The notes: a model not told the origin generated them from the letters alone. A stretch of DNA of 64,000 nt from Brotonthovivens ammoniilytica (GCF_025566885.1 NZ_JAOQJQ010000002.1:434001-498000); one strand, 5' to 3'; positions 42,058-49,649 are shown, numbered from the stretch's first letter. A program made the numbers and translations.

Positions 42058-43293
42058 ATGTTACGAAGCATACTTCATTGTGATATGAACAACTTCTATG
42101 CCAGCGTCGAATGTATGCTCGACCCCGCATTGAAGAAATATCCGATTGCTGTCTGCGGCTCTGTGGAGGAACGACACGGTATCGTGCTTGCAAAGAACTA
42201 CAAAGCAAAGGCTTTTGATGTGAAAACCGGGGACGCAGTATGGCAGGCTAAACAGAAGTGCAAGGACTTGGTTGTAGTACCGCCCCATTATGAGGAGTAT
42301 ATCAAATACTCAAAGCTTGCGAGAAGCGTTTATGAGCGATATACCGACCAAGTTGAACCGTATGGTATGGACGAGTGTTGGCTGGATATTAGCGGGACAG
42401 AAAGCCTTTTCGGTTCGCCGGAAAAGGTGGCAAATGAAATTCGTGAAACGATGAAGTTTGAACTCGGCTTGACGATTTCTGTGGGTGTTTCCTTTAATAA
42501 GATATTTGCGAAGCTCGGCTCGGATATGAAGAAACCGGACGCAGTAACCGTTATACCAAAGGATACATTCAAAGAAAAGATTTGGGGACTTCCTGCCGCT
42601 GACCTGCTCGGTGTAGGACGGGCAACCCAGCGAGTGCTTGACAGCTATTGTATTCGTACCATCGGGGATTTAGCGAATACCGACCCTGAGTTCTTACGCA
42701 GAAGATTAGGAAAGAACGGAGTAGTTTTATGGAACTATGCCAACGGCAACGACCTTTCCCTTGTTGCCAAGAAAGACTTCGTTTCTCCTATAAAAAGTGT
42801 AGGACACGGTATAACAACAGTAGCAGATTTAGAGAAACCGGAGCAGGTGTGGCCCGTGTTTCTCGAATTAACCCAAGACATCGGACACAAGCTCCGTGTT
42901 CACGGACTGAGTGCAGAAGGTGTCGCAATACATATTAGAGACAACACGCTCAATACAAGGCAATGGCAGACGAAGATTGCACTTCCTACACAGTCTCCGA
43001 TGATTATTGCAAAGACCGCTTTTCAGTTATTTGAAAAAAGATATGGGTGGAACAACCCTATCCGTTCTGTGACAGTACAAGCCATAAATCTTATTCCACA
43101 AGACACGCCCCGTCAAATAGATATGTTTATGGACGCCGCAAAGCAGGACAAATTGGAGCGAATGGAAAAGTGTGTTGAAGAAATCAGACGGCGTTTCGGA
43201 AAGGACAGCATAAGGAATGGGGTTCTGTGTCAGAACCTGCGGCTACCACCGGAAAAAGCCGAAATCACTATGCCGACAGGTATGGTCGGTTAA
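42058..43293 (+). CDS. Y-family (UmuC/DinB-type) DNA polymerase, 411 aa
   Basis: Translesion polymerase. Catalytic palm motifs HCDMNNFYASVE (first Asp) and YGMDECWLDISG (D-E pair) are intact, followed by SVGVSFNKIFAKLGSDMKKPDAV, a thumb with helix-hairpin-helix (LPAADLLGVGRATQRVLDSY), and a little-finger domain. ATG 42058 after AAGGGGG. It is divergent from the ImmR-like repressor, so is probably induced when ImmA acts. Homologues in Gram-positive plasmids and ICEs (UvrX-like) support replication past damage in the recipient. Confidence 0.92.
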   Translation: MLRSILHCDMNNFYASVECMLDPALKKYPIAVCGSVEERHGIVLAKNYKAKAFDVKTGDAVWQAKQKCKDLVVVPPHYEEYIKYSKLARSVYERYTDQVEPYGMDECWLDISGTESLFGSPEKVANEIRETMKFELGLTISVGVSFNKIFAKLGSDMKKPDAVTVIPKDTFKEKIWGLPAADLLGVGRATQRVLDSYCIRTIGDLANTDPEFLRRRLGKNGVVLWNYANGNDLSLVAKKDFVSPIKSVGHGITTVADLEKPEQVWPVFLELTQDIGHKLRVHGLSAEGVAIHIRDNTLNTRQWQTKIALPTQSPMIIAKTAFQLFEKRYGWNNPIRSVTVQAINLIPQDTPRQIDMFMDAAKQDKLERMEKCVEEIRRRFGKDSIRNGVLCQNLRLPPEKAEITMPTGMVG

Positions 43294-43305
43294 GGAGGGC
43301 TTATT

Positions 43306-43605
43306 GTGATTGACGAAAAAGAGGTTACGGCTTATGTTACGATGCCCGACTGCTTTTTGCAGGGGTGCAGCGAAGATATTGTTATCTTCCGTGCGGACGG
43401 CGGAAACCATTTTACCGACTACGGTATATATGAGGGAATGTTCCTTTTCTTTGACCGGAAAAAACGCTTTAAGAAAGGAAGGCTTTCCTGTTACATCAAT
43501 ACTGCCGGAGATGACCGACCCAAGTACAGGGTGTCGGATAAGAACATCGACGGATACAAGCACTTGGGAAGATTAGTTTTGACTTTGAGAAATTACGAGG
43601 TATAG
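43306..43605 (+). CDS. UmuD/S24-like protein without the usual serine, 99 aa
   Basis: GTG 43306 after AAGGAGGG, 12 bases behind the polymerase gene. The central and C-terminal strands (GIYEGMFLFFDRKKRFKKGRLSCYI, KYRVSDKNIDGYKHLGRLVLTL) fit the barrel of the LexA/UmuD peptidase family (I-x-x-G-D-x-x-x-x-D). At the place where active members have G-x-S-M, this protein has GNHFTDYG, so no catalytic Ser. By position it could be the accessory subunit of the polymerase. The family call is pattern-based. Confidence 0.5.
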   Translation: MIDEKEVTAYVTMPDCFLQGCSEDIVIFRADGGNHFTDYGIYEGMFLFFDRKKRFKKGRLSCYINTAGDDRPKYRVSDKNIDGYKHLGRLVLTLRNYEV

Positions 43606-43607
43606 AA

Positions 43608-43859
43608 ATGGAATCCGATAGAAGAAAAGTTTATGTTGAAGTAAATGTAACACACAGACCTGATGGAACGGCTCGTCCGAATTTCATTAAGTTTGAGAAT
43701 GATGAAAAATATGAGATAGACCGTGTAATTCAGAAATGCCGTGCGGCTTCCACTAAAGTCGGAGGAACCGGTATCCGCTACACGGTACAGATTTGCGGCA
43801 AGCCCACATTTCTGTTCGACGAAGAAAACGGAAAGTGGTTTGTAGAAGCAAAATCCTAA
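43608..43859 (+). CDS. Small protein of unknown function, 83 aa
   Basis: Starts two bases after the previous stop. A mostly beta protein: KVYVEVNVTHRPDGTARPNFIKFE, then a RVIQKCRAASTKVGGTGIRYTVQICG segment and FDEENGKWFVEAKS. No motif recognised. It belongs to the polymerase operon by spacing. Confidence 0.65.
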   Translation: MESDRRKVYVEVNVTHRPDGTARPNFIKFENDEKYEIDRVIQKCRAASTKVGGTGIRYTVQICGKPTFLFDEENGKWFVEAKS

Positions 43860-43878
43860 TGGTAGGAGGTTTTGTAAC

Positions 43879-44610
43879 TTGAAACGTTTATCGAGATTTG
43901 ACATCGAAGTGATTGCCGACAAGTATGTGCAGGCATATATGGCACTTCCCGATGTCCGTAACACACAAATATATAGAATTGACCCGGAGCTTCTCTTGGA
44001 GAAGGTTCTCGGTTTGAATGTCGAATACCAGCATCTATCCTATGACGGTAGCATTCTCGGAATGACCTCATTTACGGAAATGGGTGTTCAAGTATTTGAA
44101 GATGATGATAACGAAGCCTTTTTCTTTTTGGACGGGAAAACCGTTCTTGTGGAAAAGGACTTGAACTTTGACAGCAAGCTGAAAGGCAGAAAGAATTTCA
44201 CCTTAATGCACGAGGGCAGTCATCAGATATTTAAGATGTTGTTCCCGAATGATTACGGTGTAACACAGAAGTCTGCCAGAGTACATTATTACAAGGCAAA
44301 TTCCGAGAGGAATAAGCCAATATCTGATTGGGAGGAATGGCAGGCAAACACGCTTGGAGCTGCTATTCTTCTTCCTGAAAACCTCATAAAACAAGGAATG
44401 TATCTGTTCAGTCTCGGCGAAAAGATTGAATGCCTGAACAAGATATACTATCCGAGTGTATATAAAAGGTTTGACGCACTTGCGGATTTTTTAGGGTGTT
44501 CCAAAAAGGCTCTTGCCATACGAATGAAACAGCTCGGACTTTTGAAACAGGAGTATCTTGATAATCCTTTTGATTTGGTTACGGTTTATCCGGAGGTGAG
44601 CGAGCTATGA
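43879..44610 (+). CDS. Second ImmA/IrrE-type metallopeptidase, 243 aa
   Basis: Zinc motif FTLMHEGSHQIF (HExxH) and a downstream EEWQANTLGAAILLPENLI segment giving the third ligand; C-terminal helix-turn-helix-like part (ALADFLGCSKKALAIRMKQLGLL). TTG start 43879 behind TAGGAGG. Such proteases regulate repressors or SOS-like systems; this one reads with the polymerase genes and is distinct from the ImmA at 40865. Its tail resembles IrrE-family DNA-binding ends. Confidence 0.85.
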   Translation: MKRLSRFDIEVIADKYVQAYMALPDVRNTQIYRIDPELLLEKVLGLNVEYQHLSYDGSILGMTSFTEMGVQVFEDDDNEAFFFLDGKTVLVEKDLNFDSKLKGRKNFTLMHEGSHQIFKMLFPNDYGVTQKSARVHYYKANSERNKPISDWEEWQANTLGAAILLPENLIKQGMYLFSLGEKIECLNKIYYPSVYKRFDALADFLGCSKKALAIRMKQLGLLKQEYLDNPFDLVTVYPEVSEL

Positions 44611-44804
44611 AATCGTTGGAACAAAAGATAATCGTAAGGTGCAAAAACTGTGGCTGGCGTATTTTTGACAAGGTAACAATGACAACAGGCGTTATTGAAC
44701 TGAAATGCCCAAACTGCCACAGAGTAGTAGAGGTTGACCTTTCCCTACGCAAAGGAATGGTCAAGTACAGATTAGTAAAGAACGATAACAGAGCGAACAA
44801 TTAA
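44607..44804 (+). CDS. Zinc-ribbon protein (Com-like), 65 aa
   Basis: Start overlaps the previous stop (ATGA). Four cysteines in the form VRCKNCGWRIF-x(15)-ELKCPNCHRVV, a classic C2C2 zinc ribbon of the Com/translational-regulator type, followed by a basic tail. Last gene before a terminator. May bind nucleic acid. Confidence 0.75.
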   Translation: MKSLEQKIIVRCKNCGWRIFDKVTMTTGVIELKCPNCHRVVEVDLSLRKGMVKYRLVKNDNRANN

Positions 44805-44864
44805 ATATCGGGCAGATGTACCGAGCCACGAGTCCTTGAGCGAAAGCTCCTGAGTCATCAAATT

Positions 44865-44924
44865 GCCGGACGCTGAGAATTAAGGGATAGAAATATCCTA
44901 ATGTTCTTGGTGTCCGGCTTTTTT
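44865..44924 (+). terminator. Terminator ending the polymerase operon
   Basis: gccggac (44865-44871) pairs with gtccggc (44912-44918), with inner pairing (agaattaagg/tcctaatgttct), then six T. Preceded by a small GAAA-loop hairpin gagc-gaaa-gctc (44838-44849). Confidence 0.8.
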
Positions 44925-44985
44925 GTCGCTCCCGAAAGGAGCAAGACCGTGACATATAAGTGGCTGGCATATATCGCCAAGTATC

Positions 44986-45045
44986 CGTAATCTCCGAATT
45001 TTTGATTTCAACCAAATTCAAAAATTCAAATTCAAGGAGATTACG
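44986..45045 (+). promoter_or_regulatory. Structured leader able to hide the ribosome site of the sigma-like gene
   Basis: cgtaatctcc (44986-44995) is the exact complement of ggagattacg (45036-45045), which contains the GGAG Shine-Dalgarno of the gene at 45049; inside, gaatttttga (44996-45005) pairs with tcaaaaattc (45018-45027). The 20 paired positions make a long hairpin directly covering the translation start region. A further hairpin gctcc-cgaaa-ggagc lies at 44928-44942. This suggests translational control (by an RNA, a protein or temperature). Confidence 0.7.
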
Positions 45046-45048
45046 ACA

Positions 45049-45633
45049 ATGACAAAACTTACATTAGAACAACAGGAATTATTATTTACGAATGACTGCA
45101 AGCTCATCAACTTGCGGTATGAATATCACGGTTACACCGGCTCGGAGAAATGGGCGATTGTAACAGAACTGGCGGAAGAAGAACTGTGGGTAAAATACCC
45201 TGATGTTATCCGTCGGTACACTCCGTTCATTCTGCTTTCTATGGCTCAGGGCGAAGTGATTGACGAGTCATACAGAAACAACGATAAGTACGAAAAGCGA
45301 GCAAAAAGAACAATCGATGTGTATGGGTATGAAGATGACATCTCTGAACAATTCCACCGGGAACTGATTACTCCGTTTGTTGACCCGTTTGAGCAAGCGG
45401 AGGAAGAACGGATTGAGGAAGAAAAGGAACAGCTCCGTCAGTTAGAAATTGCGAAAGTCAGAAAGGTATTGGAAATGCTGAAACCTGTTCAGAGAGAAAG
45501 ACTGATTAAAGCGATTTTATTAGGTATGAGTTCAAGAAAAATCGCAAAGGAAGAAGGCGTATATTACAGCGTTGTAGATAAGTCGATTGCTGCCGCAAGA
45601 AAAAATTTCAAGAAATTTTATGAAAACCTCTGA
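45049..45633 (+). CDS. Sigma-70-like factor of the ICE, 194 aa
   Basis: N-terminal region rich in aromatic residues (FTNDCKLINLRYEYHGYTGSEKWAIV), an acidic central helix (EQAEEERIEEEKEQLRQLEIAKV) and a C-terminal sigma region 4-like helix-turn-helix (LKPVQRERLIKAILLGMSSRKIAKEEGVYYSVVDKSIAAARKNF). Comparable proteins are encoded near int/xis in Tn916-like elements and activate transfer or excision genes. Its translation may be restrained by the leader hairpin described at 44986. Confidence 0.85.
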   Translation: MTKLTLEQQELLFTNDCKLINLRYEYHGYTGSEKWAIVTELAEEELWVKYPDVIRRYTPFILLSMAQGEVIDESYRNNDKYEKRAKRTIDVYGYEDDISEQFHRELITPFVDPFEQAEEERIEEEKEQLRQLEIAKVRKVLEMLKPVQRERLIKAILLGMSSRKIAKEEGVYYSVVDKSIAAARKNFKKFYENL

Positions 45634-45742
45634 TTTTGGGTGTGCATTTTGACCCCCTTTGTCCAAATGAGTGAAGGGGTTATTTCAATTCCGGATAAGA
45701 AATGCACTTTCAAAACTAAATGAACAGAGAGGTTATACATAA
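45634..45742 (+). promoter_or_regulatory. Structured spacer before the MazF-like gene
   Basis: accccctt (about 45652) can pair with aaggggtt (about 45674) and the flanking gtgcatttt with aaatgcac, giving a two-level hairpin. No T-run, so probably an RNA control or processing element. A weak ribosome site (GAGAGG) lies about 10 bases before 45743. Confidence 0.45.
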
Positions 45743-46306
45743 ATGCAGAGAAAAGAAATTCAGCGTGGAGATTTATTCTACTACGATTTTGGAAAAAGAG
45801 AGGGGTCTGTCCAGTCGGGAGAGAGACCTGTAATGGTAATTCAGGCGGACAACTTTAATGCAAATGCTCCGACAATTATTGTTGCTGCTGTTACGGCTGT
45901 GATGAAAAAGAAGTATCTTCCTTCACACATCATTTTGGGTGAGGACTTCGGTCTGAAGAAGCCGTCAATGGTTCTTCTTGAACAGATACAAACCGTCAAT
46001 AAGGACGAACTGACAGACTACATTGGTTCGGTAAACGACGAAAGGCTTTGGAAGCAAATTAACGCAGCTCTTAAAAAGACTTTCGGTTTATGGATTTACA
46101 ACACAGACAGAAACGGAGATGTTCGCTGCTTATGTCCCAAGTGCCTGAGCGACTATATCCACGACCCGAATTATGTTGTCAGGCGTCTTGACCTTTTTGC
46201 GAAAAGCAAAGACAACTGCGATAAGTGCAATAACAGCGGTTGGGATTATATCGTTTATGACAAACGCACCTCGGTCAAAGGAAAGGGGTGCAGGAATGTC
46301 AAATAG
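45743..46306 (+). CDS. MazF/PemK-like protein with Cys-rich C-terminal extension, 187 aa
   Basis: N-terminal 110 residues are a MazF/PemK fold: QRGDLFYYDFGKREGSVQSGERPVMVIQADNFN, then IIVAAVTAVMKKKYLPSHIIL and PSMVLLEQIQTVNKDEL. These are endoribonuclease toxins in which the R of ERPV and the T/S in strand 3 are catalytic; both are present. The extension has CLCPKCLSDY and CDKCNNSGWDYIV, suggesting a zinc-binding module absent from standard MazF (about 115 residues). No antitoxin gene is adjacent; in ICEs such proteins may act as regulators. Overlaps xis1 by 11 bases. Confidence 0.85.
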   Translation: MQRKEIQRGDLFYYDFGKREGSVQSGERPVMVIQADNFNANAPTIIVAAVTAVMKKKYLPSHIILGEDFGLKKPSMVLLEQIQTVNKDELTDYIGSVNDERLWKQINAALKKTFGLWIYNTDRNGDVRCLCPKCLSDYIHDPNYVVRRLDLFAKSKDNCDKCNNSGWDYIVYDKRTSVKGKGCRNVK

Positions 46307-46517
46307 CAGTGAAAAGAAGAAGCGTTACGATATTCCTCTTTGGTGTAAACCAAACCTGTCTATTGAGGAGGCGGCAGCTTATTCCGGTATTGGAATGGGA
46401 AAACTCTATGAAATGACGGAAAGTCAGGATTGTCCTTTTGTTCTTTGGATTGGTAGCAGAAGAATGATTAAAAGGAAAGTCTTTGACGAATTTATCGAAA
46501 GGCAATACTCGATTTAA
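46296..46517 (+). CDS. Excisionase-like (Tn916 Xis family), paralogue 1, 73 aa
   Basis: DNA-bending winged-helix protein that favours excision. Pattern: YDIPLWCKPNLSIEEAAAYSGIGMGKLYEMT, then CPFVLWIGSRRMIKRKVFDEFIERQYSI, matching Tn916 Xis (IPIW-x-x-x-x-LTIEEA, and IKRKQFE). ATG 46296 after AAAGGGG; an upstream in-frame ATG overlaps the MazF-like gene and has no site. Confidence 0.88.
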   Translation: MSNSSEKKKRYDIPLWCKPNLSIEEAAAYSGIGMGKLYEMTESQDCPFVLWIGSRRMIKRKVFDEFIERQYSI

Positions 46518-46527
46518 GAAAAAAGTC

Positions 46528-46572
46528 AAGTCTGCGATGAGCCGATTCGCATAATTGGCTTACCGCAGACTT
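46528..46572 (+). promoter_or_regulatory. Hairpin between xis paralogues 1 and 2
   Basis: aagtctgcg (46528-46536) and cgcagactt (46564-46572), plus gcc/ggc inside, form a stem followed only by ttg, so a pause or processing site more than a full terminator. It splits the xis array in two. Confidence 0.6.
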
Positions 46573-46613
46573 TTGAGTATGCTGTAATCACCAAAGGAAG
46601 GAGGTTACAGCGT

Positions 46614-46835
46614 ATGTCTGACAAACAGCTTAAATCCAATATGCCGAGTGTCCCAATTTGGAAGAAAATGAATCTTACGGTTGAAGAAGCTTCGGAATAT
46701 TCGGGCATTGGCACATCAAAGATAAAAGAACTATCGAATAGCGAAGATTGTCCTTTCGTTCTTTGGAACGGAGCAAAGCGATTGATTAAAAGAAAACAAT
46801 TTGAGGAATACCTGTCATCGCAGTATTCCCTCTGA
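46614..46835 (+). CDS. Excisionase-like (Tn916 Xis family), paralogue 2, 73 aa
   Basis: SVPIWKKMNLTVEEASEYSGIGTSKIKELSNSEDCPFVLWNGAKRLIKRKQFEEYLSSQYSL shows the same family pattern as the other three copies but distinct residues throughout. ATG 46614 with AAGGAGG. Same length as paralogue 1. Confidence 0.87.
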   Translation: MSDKQLKSNMPSVPIWKKMNLTVEEASEYSGIGTSKIKELSNSEDCPFVLWNGAKRLIKRKQFEEYLSSQYSL

Positions 46836-46848
46836 CGGAGGTGGTGTT

Positions 46849-47085
46849 ATGGGAAATAAGCAGACTGAATTGAATAATTCAGGCAATCGGGTGGAAACCG
46901 TGCCGGTTTGGGTTAAGCCTTACCTTACGATTGATGAAGCGACCGCTTACACAGGCATAGGCAGAGACAAACTTTATGAGATGACAAGCCAAGAAAAATG
47001 TTCGTTCGTGCTGTGGGTAGGAAACAGACGAATGATTAAGAGACGAGTTTTTGATGAGTACATTGAGAAAATGTACTCAATATAG
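46849..47085 (+). CDS. Excisionase-like (Tn916 Xis family), paralogue 3, 78 aa
   Basis: VETVPVWVKPYLTIDEATAYTGIGRDKLYEMTSQEKCSFVLWVGNRRMIKRRVFDEYIEKMYSI. Close to paralogue 1 in its YEMT and RRMIKR segments. Start ATG 46849 after ACGGAGGTGG; an in-frame start at 46801 lies inside paralogue 2. Confidence 0.87.
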   Translation: MGNKQTELNNSGNRVETVPVWVKPYLTIDEATAYTGIGRDKLYEMTSQEKCSFVLWVGNRRMIKRRVFDEYIEKMYSI

Positions 47086-47097
47086 GAAGGAGGGCTT

Positions 47098-47337
47098 ATG
47101 GACAACGGTGTTTTAGCTTACAGAGCCTTACTCGAAAAGCGTAAAGAAAAAGCTCCCTTTTGGGAGAAGAATGTTTTAACTGTTGAGGAAGCAGCCGAGT
47201 ACACCGGTATAGGTAGGACAAAAATCAGGCAAATCATAATGAAGGGTGATTGTCCCTTTGCTGTCACTAACGGTGTTCAGGTCTGTGTAATCCGAGACAA
47301 ATTTATTGATTATCTTGATAAGCAATTTCGCATTTAA
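47098..47337 (+). CDS. Excisionase-like (Tn916 Xis family), paralogue 4, 79 aa
   Basis: KAPFWEKNVLTVEEAAEYTGIGRTKIRQIIMKGDCPFAVTNGVQVCVIRDKFIDYLDKQFRI. The most divergent copy: the basic IKRK segment is CVIRDK here. It lies 13 bases before the integrase start codon, which is where the functional Xis of Tn916 is found. ATG after AAGGAGGG. Confidence 0.85.
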   Translation: MDNGVLAYRALLEKRKEKAPFWEKNVLTVEEAAEYTGIGRTKIRQIIMKGDCPFAVTNGVQVCVIRDKFIDYLDKQFRI

Positions 47338-47350
47338 GGGAGGAAAAATT

Positions 47351-48604
47351 ATGCCAAGAACAAAAAGAAAAGACAAATCAAGAGTAGTGCTTCGTACAGG
47401 CGAATCACAGAGAGCCGATGGTACATACCATTTCAGTTGGACGGACGCCAACCACAAAAGGCGTTATGTGTATGCCAAGACACTTGATGAACTGCGATAC
47501 AAAGAGGAACAAATCGCAAAAGACAAGAGCGATGGCATTAAGGCAGAAGCTCGTTACACAACGGTCAATGACATATATGAGCTTTGGAAGGATTTGAAGC
47601 GAGGACTGAAAAACAACACCTTTGAAAACTACAAGTATATGTATGAGACCTTTGTCCGTCATCAGATAGGCTCAAAGACTGTATCTTCTCTGAGAAAAAC
47701 AGATATAAAGAGGTTCTATAATTACCTTGCAGACGAACGCCATCTAAAGCCAGCGACCATTGATAATATTCATACGGTTCTCCATCAGATTTTGGATATG
47801 GCGGTCGATGATGACTACATCAGGAATAACCCGTCAAACAATGTGCTTAAAGAGTTGAAACAGTCCCATTGTTTTCAGACCGAGAAGCGTAGAGCCTTAA
47901 CAAAGCCGGAGCAGGAGTTGTTTCTTGACTATCTGAAAAACTCTCCTACATCAAAGTATTGGTATCCGGTGTTTGCGGTTATGATTGGTACGGGACTTCG
48001 TGTTGGAGAGGTTACAGGGTTAAGATGGTGCGATATTGATTTGGAAGAAGGTATCATTGATTTGAACCACACGCTGGTTTACTATGACCACCGTACTGAG
48101 GGCAGTAAGCGTGGCTGTTACTTCAATGTTAATACGACCAAAACCCCGGCAGGAAGAAGAAAAGTGCCTATGCTCGGTTTCGTCAAAGAAGCATTCTTAA
48201 TGGAAAAGGAAAGGCAGGAACTGCTCGACCTTCACTGCGAAGCGACTGTCGATGGATATACCGATTTTATCTTCATCAACCGTTTTGGTCAGCCGCAACA
48301 TCAGGCAACCCTGAACAAAGCAATCCGCCGCATTATCCGTGACTGCAACGACGAGCAGTTATTGAAAGATGAAAACGCAGAAGTATTGCTCCCGCATTTT
48401 AGCTGTCATTCTTTAAGGCACACTTTCACAACAAGAATGTGCGAAGCAGGGGTAAATGTTAAGGTCATTCAGGACACGCTCGGTCATAAAGATATTTCAA
48501 CTACGCTTAACATCTATACCGATGTAACGAAGGAACTGAGGAAGTCCGAATTTGAAGGTCTTGACTCCTACTTCAAAAATGAGTATAATAAAGTGTCAGT
48601 TTGA
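47351..48604 (+). CDS. Tn916-type tyrosine integrase, 417 aa
   Basis: Recombinase for integration and excision. N-terminal arm-binding domain (KSRVVLRTGESQRADGTYHFSWTD), a SAM-like core-binding domain (about 80-170), and the catalytic domain with GTGLRVGE (Arg), HSLRHTF (His-x-x-Arg), LGHKD (His) and NIYTDV (Tyr nucleophile, about 388). ATG 47351 after GGGAGGA. Placement at the end of the element, after xis, is canonical. Confidence 0.95.
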   Translation: MPRTKRKDKSRVVLRTGESQRADGTYHFSWTDANHKRRYVYAKTLDELRYKEEQIAKDKSDGIKAEARYTTVNDIYELWKDLKRGLKNNTFENYKYMYETFVRHQIGSKTVSSLRKTDIKRFYNYLADERHLKPATIDNIHTVLHQILDMAVDDDYIRNNPSNNVLKELKQSHCFQTEKRRALTKPEQELFLDYLKNSPTSKYWYPVFAVMIGTGLRVGEVTGLRWCDIDLEEGIIDLNHTLVYYDHRTEGSKRGCYFNVNTTKTPAGRRKVPMLGFVKEAFLMEKERQELLDLHCEATVDGYTDFIFINRFGQPQHQATLNKAIRRIIRDCNDEQLLKDENAEVLLPHFSCHSLRHTFTTRMCEAGVNVKVIQDTLGHKDISTTLNIYTDVTKELRKSEFEGLDSYFKNEYNKVSV

Positions 48605-48801
48605 CAGATTAAATTGATACGGACTTCATAGTTGGTGGATTAGAGCATTTACATCATTTACATCAATTTTTACACAAAGCCCCCACGAAACTAATCGAAA
48701 ATAAAGTAAAGTAGGATTTTGAAAAAATCTGATTTGCGACTTATTTTGAACTATGTTGGGTTATAGCAAGAATTGAAACGATGTCCTAAATCGTCCCCAC
48801 A
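48605..48801. other. Right end of the ICE, probable att region
   Basis: Non-coding DNA between int and the metG fragment. It has tandem direct repeats catttacat-catttacat (about 48648-48664), similar in style to the integrase arm sites (DR2) of Tn916, and A/T-rich sequence before the fragment of a host gene starts at 48802. The exact att core cannot be set because the left junction is outside the window. Confidence 0.5.
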
Positions 48802-49272
48802 ATGAAGTCCTTAAATGGTGTAAATGCGAAAAATGATGTAAAAAAATCAGCTCCTGAAGCGGCAGAAAAAAGTGTAGAATCAGAGCCTGAGAAGATTGAT
48901 TTCTCTAAGGTAAAGATTGAGCCTCTCTTTGAGGAAATGGTTGATTTTGATACCTTTGCAAAGTCTGATTTCCGTGCCGTAAAGGTGAAAGAGTGCGAGG
49001 CAGTGAAAAAGAGCAAAAAGCTTTTAAAATTCGTGCTTGATGACGGAACAGGCACAGACAGAGTGATTTTAAGCGGTATTCACGAGTATTACGAGCCGGA
49101 AGAACTGATCGGCAAGACCTGTATCGCTATCACAAACCTGCCGCCGAGACCGATGATGGGCATTGATTCCTGCGGTATGCTGATTTCAGCAGTACACGAA
49201 GAAGACGGTCGTGAAGGACTCAATCTTTTGATGGTGGATGACAGAATTCCGGCAGGAGCAAAGCTGTATTAA
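48802..49272 (+). pseudogene. metG: C-terminal tRNA-binding domain of methionyl-tRNA synthetase, cut from metG
   Basis: Encodes a linker (KIDFSKVKIEPLFEEMVDF) and a complete EMAP-II-like tRNA-binding domain: DTFAKSDFRAVKVKECEAVKKSKKLLKFVLDDGTGTDRVILSGI, LIGKTCIAITNLPPRPMMGIDSCGMLISA, then LNLLMVDDRIPAGAKLY, the normal C-terminus of MetG. The catalytic HIGH and KMSKS parts are not present and a stop sits in frame at 48787. It might be made as a free 156-residue protein from the ATG at 48802, but that has no good ribosome site. Fits an ICE inserted into the 3' part of metG. Confidence 0.8.
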
Positions 49273-49612
49273 GGTGAGAAAATGAGCCTTGCGGCGGTGT
49301 GCGCTTGCGAACACCGACATAAGGCGAAAAACACAGGTTGACGACAGTCGACCTGATGTACGGATGTACCGTTTTGCCTTGTAAAACGGGATGTACTTCA
49401 TTTTGAAAAAAGGCTCAAAATTTACATCTTACATCATTTGATGCCCGAATATGTGCAGAGTCCAAAAAATCGCATAATTTGGAGCATCCGCAGGAAAACA
49501 AGCACGAGCGCAGCGAAGTATTTGTTTTCACCGGATGCGACAACGACAAAATCATAGAGTGCATAAGCACGGCAACTGCGAAGCAGTTGGATTTTGGAGT
49601 ATAGATAAAGAC
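49273..49612. other. Hairpin-rich non-coding stretch after metG
   Basis: No gene is supported in this region. It contains several inverted repeats: ggtgtgcgc...gcgaacacc (about 49297-49316), caggttgac/gtcgacctg (about 49335), ccgtttt/aaaacgg (about 49368), a long arm pair gcatccg...aaaacaa with ttgtttt...cggatgc (49484-49538), and caactgc/gcagttg (about 49573). These could be palindromic spacers common in Clostridia or an RNA. Confidence 0.45.
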
Positions 49613-49649
49613 AGACCTTGAGAGAGTAACATCTTTCAAGGTCTTTTTT
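49613..49649 (+). terminator. Intrinsic terminator
   Basis: agaccttga (49613-49621) and tcaaggtct (49636-49644) then TTTTT; the probable end of the metG transcript. Confidence 0.8.

Noticed and set aside
44805..44985. Known riboswitch class
   Set aside because: The hairpins do not match any riboswitch consensus that I can recognise; reported only as a structured leader.
49273..49612. CRISPR array
   Set aside because: The inverted repeats differ in sequence and spacing and no direct repeat of constant length is present.
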